Part shown: piece after piece, positions 1 to 8,982 of the stretch
How the letters are laid out: each line of letters begins with the position of its first letter
Position numbering within the stretch: position 1 is the stretch's first letter
IMG/VR virus record: IMGVR_UViG_3300032291_002524
Location: 42,316-106,315 of that record
Strand: one strand, 5' to 3'
Origin: a virus
DNA: 64,000 nt
Notes under the pieces: generated by a model
What the model was told of the DNA's origin: nothing
The model's input: only the letters and a program-made list of their open reading frames with translations
The model's database searches: none
Made by a program: the position numbers and the translations under genes

Positions 1-2
1 AC

Positions 3-1229
3 TCATAAAATTTCGCCTCTTGGAGATACTTTAATTTGTTTTCCTTCTGATTCAAATATTAAATTTTTCAAATTAGTTTTACCCAAAAATTTAATATTTT
101 GATTTTCACTTAAAATAAATTCAGATGTTAATTCTTGTTCGATAGTTTCTGATAAATTTTTAATTTCATCTAAAACACCAACTTTATTTATTTTCTTTTT
201 AATAAAGTTATTAACTTTTTTAGTTTCAATTTGTTTTTGTTCTTCTTCAGTTATTACGAAGTACTTAGATAATACTTTATCAACTTTAGATTCATTAAAC
301 ATTTCATCCATTACTCTATGTAAAGGGTTCGCAGCTTCACCGACTTCAGGTTCAACACTAATTTCATCGGAACCCATCTCATCACCCAAATCCATTGGCG
401 GATTAGAATCTGACGGTGTCATAGCAATATCTAAATCGTAATTTGAATCATCTTCATCACCTTCAAATTTAGACATAATATCTTCAACATCTTCATCAGT
501 TAAACTTGATAAATCAAGTGCTGACAATATCGAATTAATGACATATTTAATATCTTCAGATGTCATTTCTTCTTTTTCACTATAACTTCTAATTTTTTGA
601 CCTAACTTCCCGGTTATCTTTTGAATCGTTTTAAATGTAGTAACATCATCACCATTTTCATCAGACCCCGCATCAACATTAGTATCATCCATAGACGGCT
701 CATCAATTGATAAATCGTCCATACCCATATCGTCACCCATGTCCATATCTGAATCCATTTCAGGTTCAGAAACTTCAGGTGATGGTGTCATTTCAGGTTC
801 AGAAACTTCAGGTGATGGTGTCATTTCAGGTTCCATCTGTGGTGCTGATTGTTTAGGAAGTCTTAAAACTTTTTTTTGTTCACCAAACATTTCAGTTCCC
901 GATTCATTTTCATTCAATCTGTTCAGTTCACCAGCAATTAAATTTAATTTCTTTAATGCTTGTGAATATGATGAATGATATTTTCTATTTTTCATAGGTT
1001 CTGAATAATCTAACGAAGACTCATCAAGACCTTTCTTAATTATATATCCTTGTCTTTCTTTAACAATTCCATATGTATAACCATCAACTAAAACACGTGA
1101 ATAGTTTAAAGTTTGATTTTCGTTTATTTCCTTATGAGGTTTTTCACCATATGTTGCAATTTCCATAATACGGGAAATTTTATCGATTCCTTGAAGTTTT
1201 TCACTTCCTATTGGTTTTAAATCTGCCAT
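3..1229 (-). CDS. Acidic hypothetical protein, possible virion protein
   Basis: Complete 408-residue gene whose TGA stop lies at the left edge. I do not recognise the family. The middle (about residues 125-190) is low-complexity and acidic, rich in Asp, Met, Glu and Pro, and holds two exact copies of an 11-residue Pro/Glu unit. A helical, non-acidic block follows (about residues 200-255). The C-terminal 100 residues are Lys-rich and look helical. The mix of a structured tail and an acidic linker suits a virion or scaffolding component, but this is inference. It starts a minus-strand run of genes. No TATTTAT or TAnnTTTG motif was seen directly before its ATG. Confidence 0.75.
   Translation of the reverse strand: MADLKPIGSEKLQGIDKISRIMEIATYGEKPHKEINENQTLNYSRVLVDGYTYGIVKERQGYIIKKGLDESSLDYSEPMKNRKYHSSYSQALKKLNLIAGELNRLNENESGTEMFGEQKKVLRLPKQSAPQMEPEMTPSPEVSEPEMTPSPEVSEPEMDSDMDMGDDMGMDDLSIDEPSMDDTNVDAGSDENGDDVTTFKTIQKITGKLGQKIRSYSEKEEMTSEDIKYVINSILSALDLSSLTDEDVEDIMSKFEGDEDDSNYDLDIAMTPSDSNPPMDLGDEMGSDEISVEPEVGEAANPLHRVMDEMFNESKVDKVLSKYFVITEEEQKQIETKKVNNFIKKKINKVGVLDEIKNLSETIEQELTSEFILSENQNIKFLGKTNLKNLIFESEGKQIKVSPRGEIL
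756..821. repeat. Two 33-bp tandem repeats inside the acidic gene
   Basis: Units at 756-788 and 789-821 are identical at the base level and encode an 11-residue Glu/Pro/Met/Ser unit twice. Identity in DNA as well as protein suggests recent slippage or duplication. Confidence 0.85.
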
Positions 1230-1253
1230 TATCTATATATATATTTTTCTAGT

Positions 1254-1442
1254 TTAAGAATTTAATCCGTTAAATCCGCCAATTGCAACTGACATACATT
1301 GAAGTGAGACTTGATTATCACTGTCAGTCCACACAGGTTTAGGCGTGTTAAACGTAACCACAGAACCTGGTGTTGTCCCAGAACCTTCAACAATCCCTCT
1401 CAATACGTAGGTATAATTGGATGTACATGCCGTTGTTGCCAT
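1254..1442 (-). CDS. Small hypothetical protein (62 aa)
   Basis: Short, Thr/Gly/Val-rich protein with no charged clusters, probably a beta-rich small domain. It lies between the acidic protein and the nucleotidyltransferase in a minus-strand run. A TATTTAT motif lies about 15 bases before the ATG. No family recognised. A small head or tail decoration protein is possible but unsupported. Confidence 0.6.
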   Translation of the reverse strand: MATTACTSNYTYVLRGIVEGSGTTPGSVVTFNTPKPVWTDSDNQVSLQCMSVAIGGFNGLNS

Positions 1443-1444
1443 AA

Positions 1445-2248
1445 TTATTTTTTCTTTATAAATATATTATTTTGTTTATAAAGTTCATTTTCTTTTAATG
1501 ATAATTTCTTATCTATAATGTTATTTTCCAATTTTTGCAATTTTTCCAAATATCCATTTCTTCTTAAAACTTTATATACCAAGTTTTCATAAGAATATTC
1601 ACCACCATTGTTTAATCCTGACGTTCTATAATTTCTTAATTTTTCTTTATGTTTGTTAATAACATCTTTTGCAACATCGATTTCTTCATCTTCAAGATTT
1701 CTTACCAATTCATCAATGATTGACATCCAATTTTCAGTCTTTTCTTTAAGTTTTTTATTATCTATTACGACTTCTTCTTTTTTGGGTTTTTCAATCCATT
1801 CATCATTCATTACCGAATAAACGCCTGTGGAAAAATGAGGTTCAGTTGCGTTCTGAACATATAGTTCAACATCAAAACCTTTTATTTTAATGTCATGCAT
1901 TAAATTGAAATAATTTTTCTTTAACCTAAAAAGGTCTTCATAAAGGTCTTTGTTTTCATCATAATTGTCAAAATCACTAATAATGTGTAAATCAACATCT
2001 GAAAACTCTGACCAATTATAATTTGAAAGGGAACCCGTCATAATAATATCTTCAATAAAGATATCAACATTAAGAAACTCGATAAATTCTATCGCTATTT
2101 CTATTAACCTTTCACGAATTTCGGGTTTCATTTTTTCGCTCTGAGCGTCAGAATCACCCGTAAATTTTCCATTTGGCGTATACCAAATATCTGGACATAA
2201 ATTATCCTGTACTTTAAAACTTTGTGCTATTGTTTTGAAATCACTCAC
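1445..2248 (-). CDS. Nucleotidyltransferase-fold protein (pol beta-like)
   Basis: The protein carries the signature of the minimal nucleotidyltransferase superfamily: a GS motif (GSLSNY) followed by SDVDLHI, giving the two metal-binding Asp residues, and a later VELYV strand that could supply the third acid. The family transfers nucleotides to protein, RNA or small-molecule acceptors; the substrate here is unknown. The C-terminal third is Lys/Glu-rich helix. The start is GTG, and it is supported by a TATTTAT motif four bases upstream, the same spacing as in many neighbours. The 267-residue length is usual for phage members. Confidence 0.75.
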   Translation of the reverse strand: MSDFKTIAQSFKVQDNLCPDIWYTPNGKFTGDSDAQSEKMKPEIRERLIEIAIEFIEFLNVDIFIEDIIMTGSLSNYNWSEFSDVDLHIISDFDNYDENKDLYEDLFRLKKNYFNLMHDIKIKGFDVELYVQNATEPHFSTGVYSVMNDEWIEKPKKEEVVIDNKKLKEKTENWMSIIDELVRNLEDEEIDVAKDVINKHKEKLRNYRTSGLNNGGEYSYENLVYKVLRRNGYLEKLQKLENNIIDKKLSLKENELYKQNNIFIKKK

Positions 2249-2268
2249 AAATATAAATACATCAAATA

Positions 2269-2511
2269 TTATAATTTTCTAAATTCATAATTTTTACTAA
2301 TCTCATTTGTAAAAAATTTACCTTGGGATTCCGATAATCTGAATTGGGCATAAACTTTATGTGGAACATTTTTATATTCATATTGTAACCCGTTGTTAAA
2401 GGTTACTGTCATGATTTGTGTTGAAACATTGTAGGTACTTTCCTTAATGTTTGATGACTTAATGATATTATAAATCATATCGCCTTTGATTTCTTCTTTA
2501 ATAATACTCAT
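2269..2511 (-). CDS. KTSC domain protein
   Basis: An 80-residue protein that matches the KTSC domain pattern: strand with V-x-F, a G-x-x-Y-x-Y hairpin, then VP and a C-terminal S-x-G-x-FF segment. KTSC domains are small beta folds found in phage and bacterial proteins; their role is not well established. TATTTAT lies four bases before the ATG, so it is probably transcribed from its own promoter as a leaderless message. Confidence 0.75.
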   Translation of the reverse strand: MSIIKEEIKGDMIYNIIKSSNIKESTYNVSTQIMTVTFNNGLQYEYKNVPHKVYAQFRLSESQGKFFTNEISKNYEFRKL

Positions 2512-2542
2512 GTCAATAAATATAGAATCAATTTAAAATAAG

Positions 2543-2568
2543 AAACCCCTTCTTTTGAAAGGGGTTTT
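2543..2568 (-). terminator. Intrinsic terminator after the UVR-motif gene
   Basis: Stem AAACCCCTT / AAGGGGTTT with a short loop and T-rich flanks on both strands. It sits just past the stop of the minus-strand UVR-motif gene. Confidence 0.8.
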
Positions 2569-2574
2569 TCATTG

Positions 2575-3033
2575 TTATTCGTATTTTTTAAGTTCGTCCC
2601 TAACCTTAATGGCTTCTTCGAATTCTTGTTTTTCAATATGAGATTTTAATTTTTCTTGTAATTCATTAATTAAACCTTCATTTTCTTCAAGGTCTTTAAT
2701 TGTATCACGAAGTTTAATCGCCAATAGAAAATCTTCATTCTTAACCGCAATATCCAATTCTTTCTTTAAAGATTCGATTTTTGATGTTGGTTTGTTTTCT
2801 TTTCTTTTATCACTACCATCATATGTTTTTATATAAGTTGTGATTTTATAAAAACCATCTTTTGATGTGTATGTTTGTTTGGTCCAATCCCCATTAGAAT
2901 CTGAACCATTTTCGGTTTTTGTTTCACCTTTAAAAGTTAATGGTGAATCATAACCACCAATCATTTCATTTAATTCATCCATAAGTTCTTTTAAACTTTT
3001 ACTGTTTCTTCCAAATAAATCGAACATATTCAT
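2575..3033 (-). CDS. Protein with two UVR motifs, McsA-like Clp adaptor candidate
   Basis: The C-terminal half (about residues 85-152) holds two helical-hairpin UVR motifs, each with the A-I-K-(L/V)-R-D core typical of UvrB/UvrC and of the ClpC partner McsA. The N-terminal half is polar and of unknown fold, and the Cys-rich zinc sites of McsA are absent. It is divergent from a ClpC-type ATPase whose middle domain also carries a UVR-like segment. The pairing suggests an adaptor or regulator of that unfoldase. An alternative is a nucleic-acid-binding UVR protein. The adaptor role is inferred from motif and neighbourhood only. Confidence 0.7.
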   Translation of the reverse strand: MNMFDLFGRNSKSLKELMDELNEMIGGYDSPLTFKGETKTENGSDSNGDWTKQTYTSKDGFYKITTYIKTYDGSDKRKENKPTSKIESLKKELDIAVKNEDFLLAIKLRDTIKDLEENEGLINELQEKLKSHIEKQEFEEAIKVRDELKKYE

Positions 3034-3108
3034 AATATTATTATTTTTGTTTATATTTTTTTTTCAGGTTTACTAAAACCGTGCCAAAAGATTTTTGTAT
3101 GGAAAAAA

Positions 3109-3153
3109 TGACATAATGTCGTATTATCATTATTTTATACTGACATATTGTCA
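3109..3153. promoter_or_regulatory. Two operator-like inverted repeats
   Basis: TGACATAATGTC (3109-3120) and TGACATATTGTCA (3141-3153) are near-perfect palindromes with starts 32 bp apart, about three helical turns. The second ends just before the -33 element of the ClpC-like gene. This is the arrangement expected for cooperative repressor or activator binding. Confidence 0.55.
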
Positions 3154-3155
3154 TG

Positions 3156-3185
3156 TTGATTATCTAAAAATTAATTTTATATTTG
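3156..3185 (+). promoter_or_regulatory. Bacteroidota-type promoter for the ClpC-like gene
   Basis: TTG at 3156-3158 and TATATTTG at 3178-3185 match the TTG / TAnnTTTG pattern with 19 bases between. The ATG at 3192 is six bases past the -7 box, so the message would be nearly leaderless. Confidence 0.65.
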
Positions 3186-3191
3186 TGGTGT

Positions 3192-5252
3192 ATGATAGAT
3201 TTTGACGATAATCAAGAAGCAGGAAAGAAGAAAACTTCCAAATCAGAAAATACGGGAAGTTCAACCCCCGTTTTAGATAATTTTTCTCGTGATTTAATTA
3301 AATTGGCATCCGAAGGTAAATTAGACCCCGTTATTGGTCGAGATATTGAAATTAATAGACTTGCCCAAATTATATCAAGGAGAAAGAAAAATAACCCAAT
3401 ATTAATCGGTGAGCCCGGTTGTGGAAAAACAGCTGTGGTTGAAGGATTGGCCATCAAAATTTTTGAAGGTAATTGCCCTCAAAATTTGTTAGATAAACGA
3501 ATTGTTAGTTTGGATATGACATCAATCGTTGCAGGTACCAAATATCGTGGTCAATTTGAAGAACGTTTAAAAGTTATTTTAGATGAACTTCGAGATAATC
3601 ATGAAACCATTGTGTTTATTGATGAAATTCACACAATTATAGGTGCGGGTAATTCTTCGGGGTCACTTGACGCATCCAACATCTTTAAACCTGCACTTGC
3701 ACGTGGAGAACTCCAATGTATCGGAGCAACAACCTTGGACGAATATCGGGAACATATTGAAAAGGACGGAGCATTGGAAAGACGGTTCCAAAAGGTTTTA
3801 GTTGAACCATCTTCAATTGAAGATACAATCACAATCCTAATGAGAGCCAAGGAAAACTATGAAAAACACCATAAAGTTTTCTTCAGTGAAGAATCAATTA
3901 AAGCATGTGTTCATTTGGCCGATAGGTATATAACTGACCGAAGTTTTCCTGATAAAGCAATTGATATCATGGATGAAGTCGGAGCTCGTAGTCAAATCGC
4001 TGTTAAATTACCGGAAGTTATTGAACAGTTAAAAGAAGAAGCTGAAAAAATAAAACAGAGTAAGTTAGATGTTGTTAGAAATCAGAGATTTGAGGAAGCC
4101 GCAGAACTTCGTGACCGTGAACGAAAAGTGTTAAAACAATTACAAGAAGAAAAAGAAAAGTTTGAAAATGACCGTTTAACAAATAAAAAACTTGTCGATG
4201 AGAACATGGTGTATGAAGTGGTTGCATCAATGACAAAGATACCAATCACCAAATTGACACAGTCAGAATCAGAATCACTACTTCAATTAGAACAAAATTT
4301 ACAAAATTCAGTTATTGGTCAAGATGATGCTGTTAGTAAAATTGCAAAGGCAATCCGACGAAATCGTGTTGGGATTAAAGAACCTAACAAACCAATTGGT
4401 TCATTTATTTTTCTTGGGTCCACAGGTATTGGTAAAACCCATTTGGCTAAACAATTAGCAAAAGAAGTTTTTGGTGATTCGGACGCATTAATTCGAATGG
4501 ATATGTCAGAATATCAAGAAAAATTTACAATGTCTCGTTTGATTGGTTCACCTCCGGGTTATGTTGGATTTAATGAAGGAGGTCAATTGACTGAACAGGT
4601 TAGAAATAAACCATATTCGGTAATATTATTTGACGAAATCGAAAAGGCCCATAAAGATATCTTCACTTTATTGTTACAAACAATGGACGAAGGGTTCTTA
4701 ACCGATAGTAATGGTAGAAAAATTAATTTCAAAAATACCGTTATTATTATGACATCTAACATTGGTGCTAGAAAAGTTCAAGAATTCGGTGCTGGTGTTG
4801 GTTTTGGCACAAGTGCTAAAATGGATAAAGAACTTGAAATAAAGAAAATGGCAGTAGAGGATGAACTGAAGAAGTTTTTCCCACCTGAATTTATAAATCG
4901 TGTTGATGATATTGTATTCTTTAATTCATTAAAAGAAGATGAAGTGAATCAGATTGTTAAAATTGAATTATCAAAATTAACCAACAGACTTTCATCTATG
5001 AACTATAAAATCGAAATAGGTGACGAAATGTTGAAACATATTTGTGAAATTGGTTTCGATGAAAAGTTTGGGGCCAGACCTATTAAAAGAGCAATTCAAA
5101 GTCAAATTGAAGACTTTATTTCCGATGAAATATTAAAAGGTAATTTAATCACTGATATTGAATATACTGTGGATTATATAGATGGTTCACCTTTATTAAT
5201 AACCAAAGATTCAAAACCGAAACGAGTAAAGAAAAAGAAAGAAACTGAATAA
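3192..5252 (+). CDS. ClpC/ClpA-type AAA+ unfoldase
   Basis: Double AAA+ ATPase of 686 residues starting at the ATG after the promoter box. The first AAA+ module has Walker A GEPGCGKT (about 73-80) and Walker B with FIDEIH. A middle coiled segment (about 275-325) resembles the ClpC M-domain and contains a UVR-like FEEAAELRDR stretch. The second module has Walker A GSTGIGKT, Walker B FDEIEKAH and a TSNIG sensor. After it comes GVGFG, placed like the VGF ClpP-docking loop of ClpC. The usual N-terminal substrate domain (about 140 residues) is missing and replaced by a short Lys/Ser tail. It should unfold substrates for ClpP, and a clpP gene lies at 19.9 kb. Confidence is high for family, moderate for partner. 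Confidence 0.92.
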   Translation: MIDFDDNQEAGKKKTSKSENTGSSTPVLDNFSRDLIKLASEGKLDPVIGRDIEINRLAQIISRRKKNNPILIGEPGCGKTAVVEGLAIKIFEGNCPQNLLDKRIVSLDMTSIVAGTKYRGQFEERLKVILDELRDNHETIVFIDEIHTIIGAGNSSGSLDASNIFKPALARGELQCIGATTLDEYREHIEKDGALERRFQKVLVEPSSIEDTITILMRAKENYEKHHKVFFSEESIKACVHLADRYITDRSFPDKAIDIMDEVGARSQIAVKLPEVIEQLKEEAEKIKQSKLDVVRNQRFEEAAELRDRERKVLKQLQEEKEKFENDRLTNKKLVDENMVYEVVASMTKIPITKLTQSESESLLQLEQNLQNSVIGQDDAVSKIAKAIRRNRVGIKEPNKPIGSFIFLGSTGIGKTHLAKQLAKEVFGDSDALIRMDMSEYQEKFTMSRLIGSPPGYVGFNEGGQLTEQVRNKPYSVILFDEIEKAHKDIFTLLLQTMDEGFLTDSNGRKINFKNTVIIMTSNIGARKVQEFGAGVGFGTSAKMDKELEIKKMAVEDELKKFFPPEFINRVDDIVFFNSLKEDEVNQIVKIELSKLTNRLSSMNYKIEIGDEMLKHICEIGFDEKFGARPIKRAIQSQIEDFISDEILKGNLITDIEYTVDYIDGSPLLITKDSKPKRVKKKKETE

Positions 5253-5282
5253 AAAAAGGGGGTTGAAAAACCCCCTTTTTTT
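5252..5282 (+). terminator. Intrinsic terminator of the ClpC-like gene
   Basis: GGGGG / CCCCC stem flanked by A- and T-tracts directly after the stop codon. Confidence 0.9.
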
Positions 5283-5319
5283 ATTCTTAATATTAAACTT
5301 TTTGATAAAAATACCGCAC

Positions 5320-5349
5320 AAAAAAAAGGGTCGTAATCGACCCTTTTTA
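5320..5349 (-). terminator. Intrinsic terminator of the M20 peptidase gene
   Basis: Perfect stem AAAAAGGGTCG / CGACCCTTTTT with a four-base loop, one base past the stop of the minus-strand peptidase. Symmetric tracts make it potentially bidirectional. Confidence 0.85.
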
Positions 5350-5350
5350 T

Positions 5351-6172
5351 TTAACTAAATAACATCCACCGTTCCATTTTTGGTTGATGGTCGTATTTAA
5401 CATTACCCAAAGATTCAATCATTTTTTTACCCATTTCAATCGAGTTAAATAAATCTTCAATTACCACATATTCATTCGGTGTGTGATAATCATAATACCC
5501 ACAAGATACATTAATACATGAAATGTTAAATTTACCTGTAATCTGAGATACATCGGTATAAGGATGTTTCATCAATTCATGTTTAGGTCCCATGTATTGT
5601 TCTAATAATGGACCAACTTTTTCGAAAAATTCAGAATCACGGTCAAATAACTTAACCCCCCAACAATATTCAGTAACCATCCAAGATTCGGGTGCGTCGT
5701 ATTGAATTGCATATCCAACATTCGAAAAGAATTCAGGGTCTGCTTTTCTTGAACCGTGACAACCTGTTTCTTCCGCTACGAAAAATGCGACTTTTAAAAC
5801 ATCTAATTGTTCTAAAAGGTCTAAACCTGCGTAAACACCACATTTATCGTCACCACCAATACCAACTGGTCTTCCTGTATATTTGTGATATGCTTTAAAT
5901 GAAGGTTTTTCAACACCATATACATTTGGTAACATTTCTTCTCTAACAACCATATCGGTTATTGAGTGTACAGTATCTGTGTGAGCAATAACACATGGGT
6001 ACCACTCAGCAGTACCTTTGGTTACATAAATGTTTCCATTTTCTTGAACTTTGTAATCGTAATTTTTTGATTGCAAGTACTCAACCAAGTATTGAATCAT
6101 CAAATCTTCTTGATAAGTTTTTGTAGGTATGGATAATACCTCTTTCAGGTGGGCAATTTTTTCTTCTGTCAT
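5351..6172 (-). CDS. M20-family zinc peptidase (PepT-like)
   Basis: A 273-residue metallopeptidase with the metal ligands of the M20/M28 clan in order: AHTDTVH (His, Asp), GGDDKCG (bridging Asp), AEETGCHG (catalytic Glu-Glu) and a C-terminal YHTPNEY histidine. Family members cleave tripeptides, dipeptides or acylated amino acids in the cytoplasm. Its length fits a catalytic core lacking most of the dimerisation lid. TATATTTG lies seven bases before the ATG. It is next to the Clp ATPase, so it could finish digestion of Clp products and recycle amino acids. The fold is well supported; the substrate is unknown. Confidence 0.85.
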   Translation of the reverse strand: MTEEKIAHLKEVLSIPTKTYQEDLMIQYLVEYLQSKNYDYKVQENGNIYVTKGTAEWYPCVIAHTDTVHSITDMVVREEMLPNVYGVEKPSFKAYHKYTGRPVGIGGDDKCGVYAGLDLLEQLDVLKVAFFVAEETGCHGSRKADPEFFSNVGYAIQYDAPESWMVTEYCWGVKLFDRDSEFFEKVGPLLEQYMGPKHELMKHPYTDVSQITGKFNISCINVSCGYYDYHTPNEYVVIEDLFNSIEMGKKMIESLGNVKYDHQPKMERWMLFS

Positions 6173-6205
6173 TTATCCACAAATATACGACAAAATTACA
6201 ACTTA

Positions 6206-8359
6206 TCAAAATAATTTATAGTTTCTCATTAAAGATTCCAACTGTTCCAAAGATAATGAATATCTTTTTTTAGTATAAGAACCTGATGATGACATTTCAA
6301 TAATCACATCATTGTCAGGTTCAACACTTACAACAGACATGTATGTACCTGGCATTGTTTTAACTTCTTTTTTAACATTAAATCCAAAATTCTTAATTAC
6401 GTAATCAATTGTCTCTTTATATTGGTCTATATTATCAAATATACCATCTTCATCATCAACTAAAGACTCATAAAATTCTTTTAAATAATATGTTGACTCT
6501 TTATGCCAAGATTCAATGAATTTAGTATCATCTCTATGTTCCCAATAATTTTCAGTAACATCGGTAGGACCATAATCTTCAACTTTTATTGCCAATAATT
6601 TACGTACTGAATAATTTGGGTCTTTACCATCTATTTTTTTATCTTCATAGAGTTTTAAAATATTATCGACCGTACTTACATAGTGTCTATATAGTTTCAC
6701 TTTATTAACACCAAACGCAGACATTACATCACCGTATTCTGTATTAATTGCATCTTTAACACCGGATTGAAATCCTATTTCCATTGAATATGTGTATTCA
6801 TCAACTAATCGACTATATAATTTTTCATTTGATGATAATAAATTTGCAACTTCTGAATAATATTTTGTTGAATCTTTATCTGATTTAGTTGAAAAAAGTT
6901 TTGGGTCCAATAATTTTACGATGTTATCCAAAATATCATTACCCTCATCACTTAAATACTCAAGAGCGTATCCTGCATCAAAATCTTGTTCAGCAGTGTA
7001 ACTATCAAAAAACTCATAATCACTACCATAATGACCAATTATACTTTGTATTACCGATATCGAATGTGAGTAAATTGAATATTTAAGAATGCTTTCTAAA
7101 TAATCATTACTTGATTCAAAAAATATGTGTAAATCATTACCATCAATTTCCAAATTTTCATCATACGCAAAGGCCTCATCCGCACTAATTTTTCCCGATT
7201 TAAAATTCAATAAAGTCTTATAATCGTTTGTGTTTATATTTAAAACATTAGAAATGATATCATCCATTCCTGGCATATTTGAATATAACGTATCAAAATT
7301 ACTTCTATTGTCTTGTTGGTCCCAAACCTCAATAGACTTTATCGACCCACGTTCATTTTTATTTACAGGTATCCTTAGGGCAAATTTTGAATATTTGTCA
7401 TCTCTTCCTTTTTTATTGATAACATAATAAAATTTAGAATTAGAGGTATAATCGTCAAAATATCTCGATGAATCCTTAGACGCGACACACCATTTGGTTT
7501 CACGACCATAGACACATGACGCATTATGTGTTAATGGTTGAACTATTAAATAATTTGAATCTTCATATATTTTTTTAGATTCTTTCTTTGCATTTTTTAT
7601 TTGTTCTCTTGTTGCCGTAAATTGTTTTAAGTGGTTGTAAAATTCTCTAAGAGATTGTATATCAGGATACGAATTAATGTCTTTTGGGGCTTTGCCAATT
7701 TTATCCCAAATATTTCCATAATTTGTTAAATCACCATTTTTAATTCGATTATTCCAATCATCAATTGAATACTGGTTGGTTTTATTTTCGATAAAATCCA
7801 TATATTCCGATACTCGCCTTAATGTTGTATCCAATCCTACGGGTGCTGGCTTGTTTCTTTCATCTTTTATTCGTTTAAAAAACCAAGGAATGTATTTTTT
7901 GTTATTTGATAAATCGGCAGCCCAAAGAGCATCAAAGAAAGATTTCTTAACCAATTCATCATCCCTTTCTTCCCAATCGATAGGTAATTCCAAATATTTT
8001 TGAAAAAAGTCGGACCGTTTATCTTCTCTAATTAAACCTTCAAATAGATTACTTAAATCTTCATCAGGACCATTTAGTATTACGTCGATATAATGTGATG
8101 TTTCAGAAATATCATCATTAATATCACCAATAAACTCTGTTTTATCACCATATTCGACGTAATATTTTCCGTCATTATCAATTATTAGTGTAAATATATC
8201 ATCGCCCTCAATAACATATTGTTCAGTACCAAGTGAATATATACCATCATAAACACAAGTTATATTTTTAGGTATAAAATCAAAATATTCAAGAATATCT
8301 AAAACTCTATCTAAATGTGAAAAATATGATTGGTCCTGTCCGTAATAAGTAATTTCCAT
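6206..8359 (-). CDS. Large TKWC-motif protein, paralogue 1 (717 aa)
   Basis: Uncharacterised 717-residue protein. Around residues 260-345 it holds a block with the order PLT-x(2)-(A/S)S-x(2)-YG-x(2)-TKWC-(A/T) followed by an aromatic Y-x-S/K-x(3)-F/L-YY strand. The same block occurs in the proteins at 48650 and 52288. The conserved Trp-Cys and its surroundings suggest an enzymatic or ligand-binding domain, but I cannot name a family. The rest of the protein is helical, acidic and Tyr/Asn-rich. TATTTATTTAT sits just before the ATG, as in the probable late genes. Confidence 0.7.
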   Translation of the reverse strand: MEITYYGQDQSYFSHLDRVLDILEYFDFIPKNITCVYDGIYSLGTEQYVIEGDDIFTLIIDNDGKYYVEYGDKTEFIGDINDDISETSHYIDVILNGPDEDLSNLFEGLIREDKRSDFFQKYLELPIDWEERDDELVKKSFFDALWAADLSNNKKYIPWFFKRIKDERNKPAPVGLDTTLRRVSEYMDFIENKTNQYSIDDWNNRIKNGDLTNYGNIWDKIGKAPKDINSYPDIQSLREFYNHLKQFTATREQIKNAKKESKKIYEDSNYLIVQPLTHNASCVYGRETKWCVASKDSSRYFDDYTSNSKFYYVINKKGRDDKYSKFALRIPVNKNERGSIKSIEVWDQQDNRSNFDTLYSNMPGMDDIISNVLNINTNDYKTLLNFKSGKISADEAFAYDENLEIDGNDLHIFFESSNDYLESILKYSIYSHSISVIQSIIGHYGSDYEFFDSYTAEQDFDAGYALEYLSDEGNDILDNIVKLLDPKLFSTKSDKDSTKYYSEVANLLSSNEKLYSRLVDEYTYSMEIGFQSGVKDAINTEYGDVMSAFGVNKVKLYRHYVSTVDNILKLYEDKKIDGKDPNYSVRKLLAIKVEDYGPTDVTENYWEHRDDTKFIESWHKESTYYLKEFYESLVDDEDGIFDNIDQYKETIDYVIKNFGFNVKKEVKTMPGTYMSVVSVEPDNDVIIEMSSSGSYTKKRYSLSLEQLESLMRNYKLF

Positions 8360-8379
8360 ATATAAATAAATACTTGTAT

Positions 8380-8410
8380 TTGGAAGTTTAATAAAGTATT
8401 TATATATTTG
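8380..8410 (+). promoter_or_regulatory. Promoter for the tmRNA transcript
   Basis: TTG (8380-8382) and TATATTTG (8403-8410), 20 bases apart, about 110 bases before the mature tmRNA 5' end. It overlaps the start region of the divergent TKWC gene. Confidence 0.6.
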
Positions 8411-8415
8411 TATAA

Positions 8416-8518
8416 GAAATCACGGGTGGCTCCCTTAATAGTTAAGGCTGACCTTAAGCATCTGACGTTATGTCTATACAGGGGGCGAAAGTGATTTTCA
8501 TAAGTTCTTTGAAAATAT
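8416..8518 (+). ncRNA. Structured tmRNA leader
   Basis: The transcribed leader contains three mutually related segments, CCTTAA, TTAAGG and CCTTAA (about 8433-8457). They can fold as either of two overlapping hairpins. ATCAC and GTGAT could close the leader. GTTCTTTGAAAA at 8504-8515 is a boxA-like antitermination element three bases before the tmRNA. No T-run follows the hairpins, so a processing or antitermination role is more likely than termination. Confidence 0.5.
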
Positions 8519-8901
8519 GGGGATGACACAGAATTGATTGGCGTGGTTAGTCAATTGGTGCACGTATGAGCTGAATTAACTCATTAAAAACTGATTTAAA
8601 AACACAAACGGCAACGTTTTAAATAAAATGGCTGCTTGCGGTTTAATCCGTGAAGACGCTGCTGTTGTAGCTTAATCAGCACAACACACTCAGGTCGGGG
8701 GACATATAACCTAGGAACAGAAGTCTTTAGAGGTGTGGTTTCTATCTTAAAAGAAACAAGTGGAGGATTAGTTCTCAGTAAACCGAACCACTATAAAATA
8801 AGGGAATTGTGAATTTCGGAACATTAGCAAATGTTGACCTAAACGTGTAGGACCTTTTGGTTAAGACGAACAAGACCGCGGGGCAGTGCCGCGCATCTCC
8901 A
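8519..8901 (+). ncRNA. ssrA: tmRNA (SsrA), phage-encoded
   Basis: The ends pair as an alanine-type acceptor stem: GGGGATG (8519-8525) with CATCTCC (8894-8900) and discriminator A, including a G3-U70 wobble, the alanyl-tRNA synthetase determinant. A T-arm, CGCGG / CCGCG with a seven-base loop, precedes it. The 5' part has a GACACAGAATTGATTGGCG stretch resembling the tRNA-like start of bacterial tmRNA. An open tag frame runs to TAA at 8673-8675 and ends in E-D-A-A-V-V-A, the small hydrophobic end expected of a degron. Length is 383. CCA is not encoded. Odd: the T-loop is GGCAGTG instead of TTCRANN. It would tag products on stalled ribosomes for Clp proteolysis. Confidence 0.85.
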
Positions 8902-8982
8902 GGCTCACAATTGAATACCTCCACGTGGTGTGAGCTGGGTAACGCTAAATTCAATAATCATTACAGTTATTAATTAAAAATT
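8902..8982 (+). other. tmRNA 3' trailer
   Basis: GCTCACA / TGTGAGC can form a perfect seven-base stem around a CCACGTGG palindrome just after the tmRNA. It is probably a processing structure. Nothing else is seen here. Confidence 0.4.

Noticed and set aside
739-978. Plus-strand ORF of 79 codons opposite the acidic gene
   Set aside because: It is the antisense of repeats in the minus-strand gene and has no start signal. The many similar antisense frames elsewhere were left out for the same reason.
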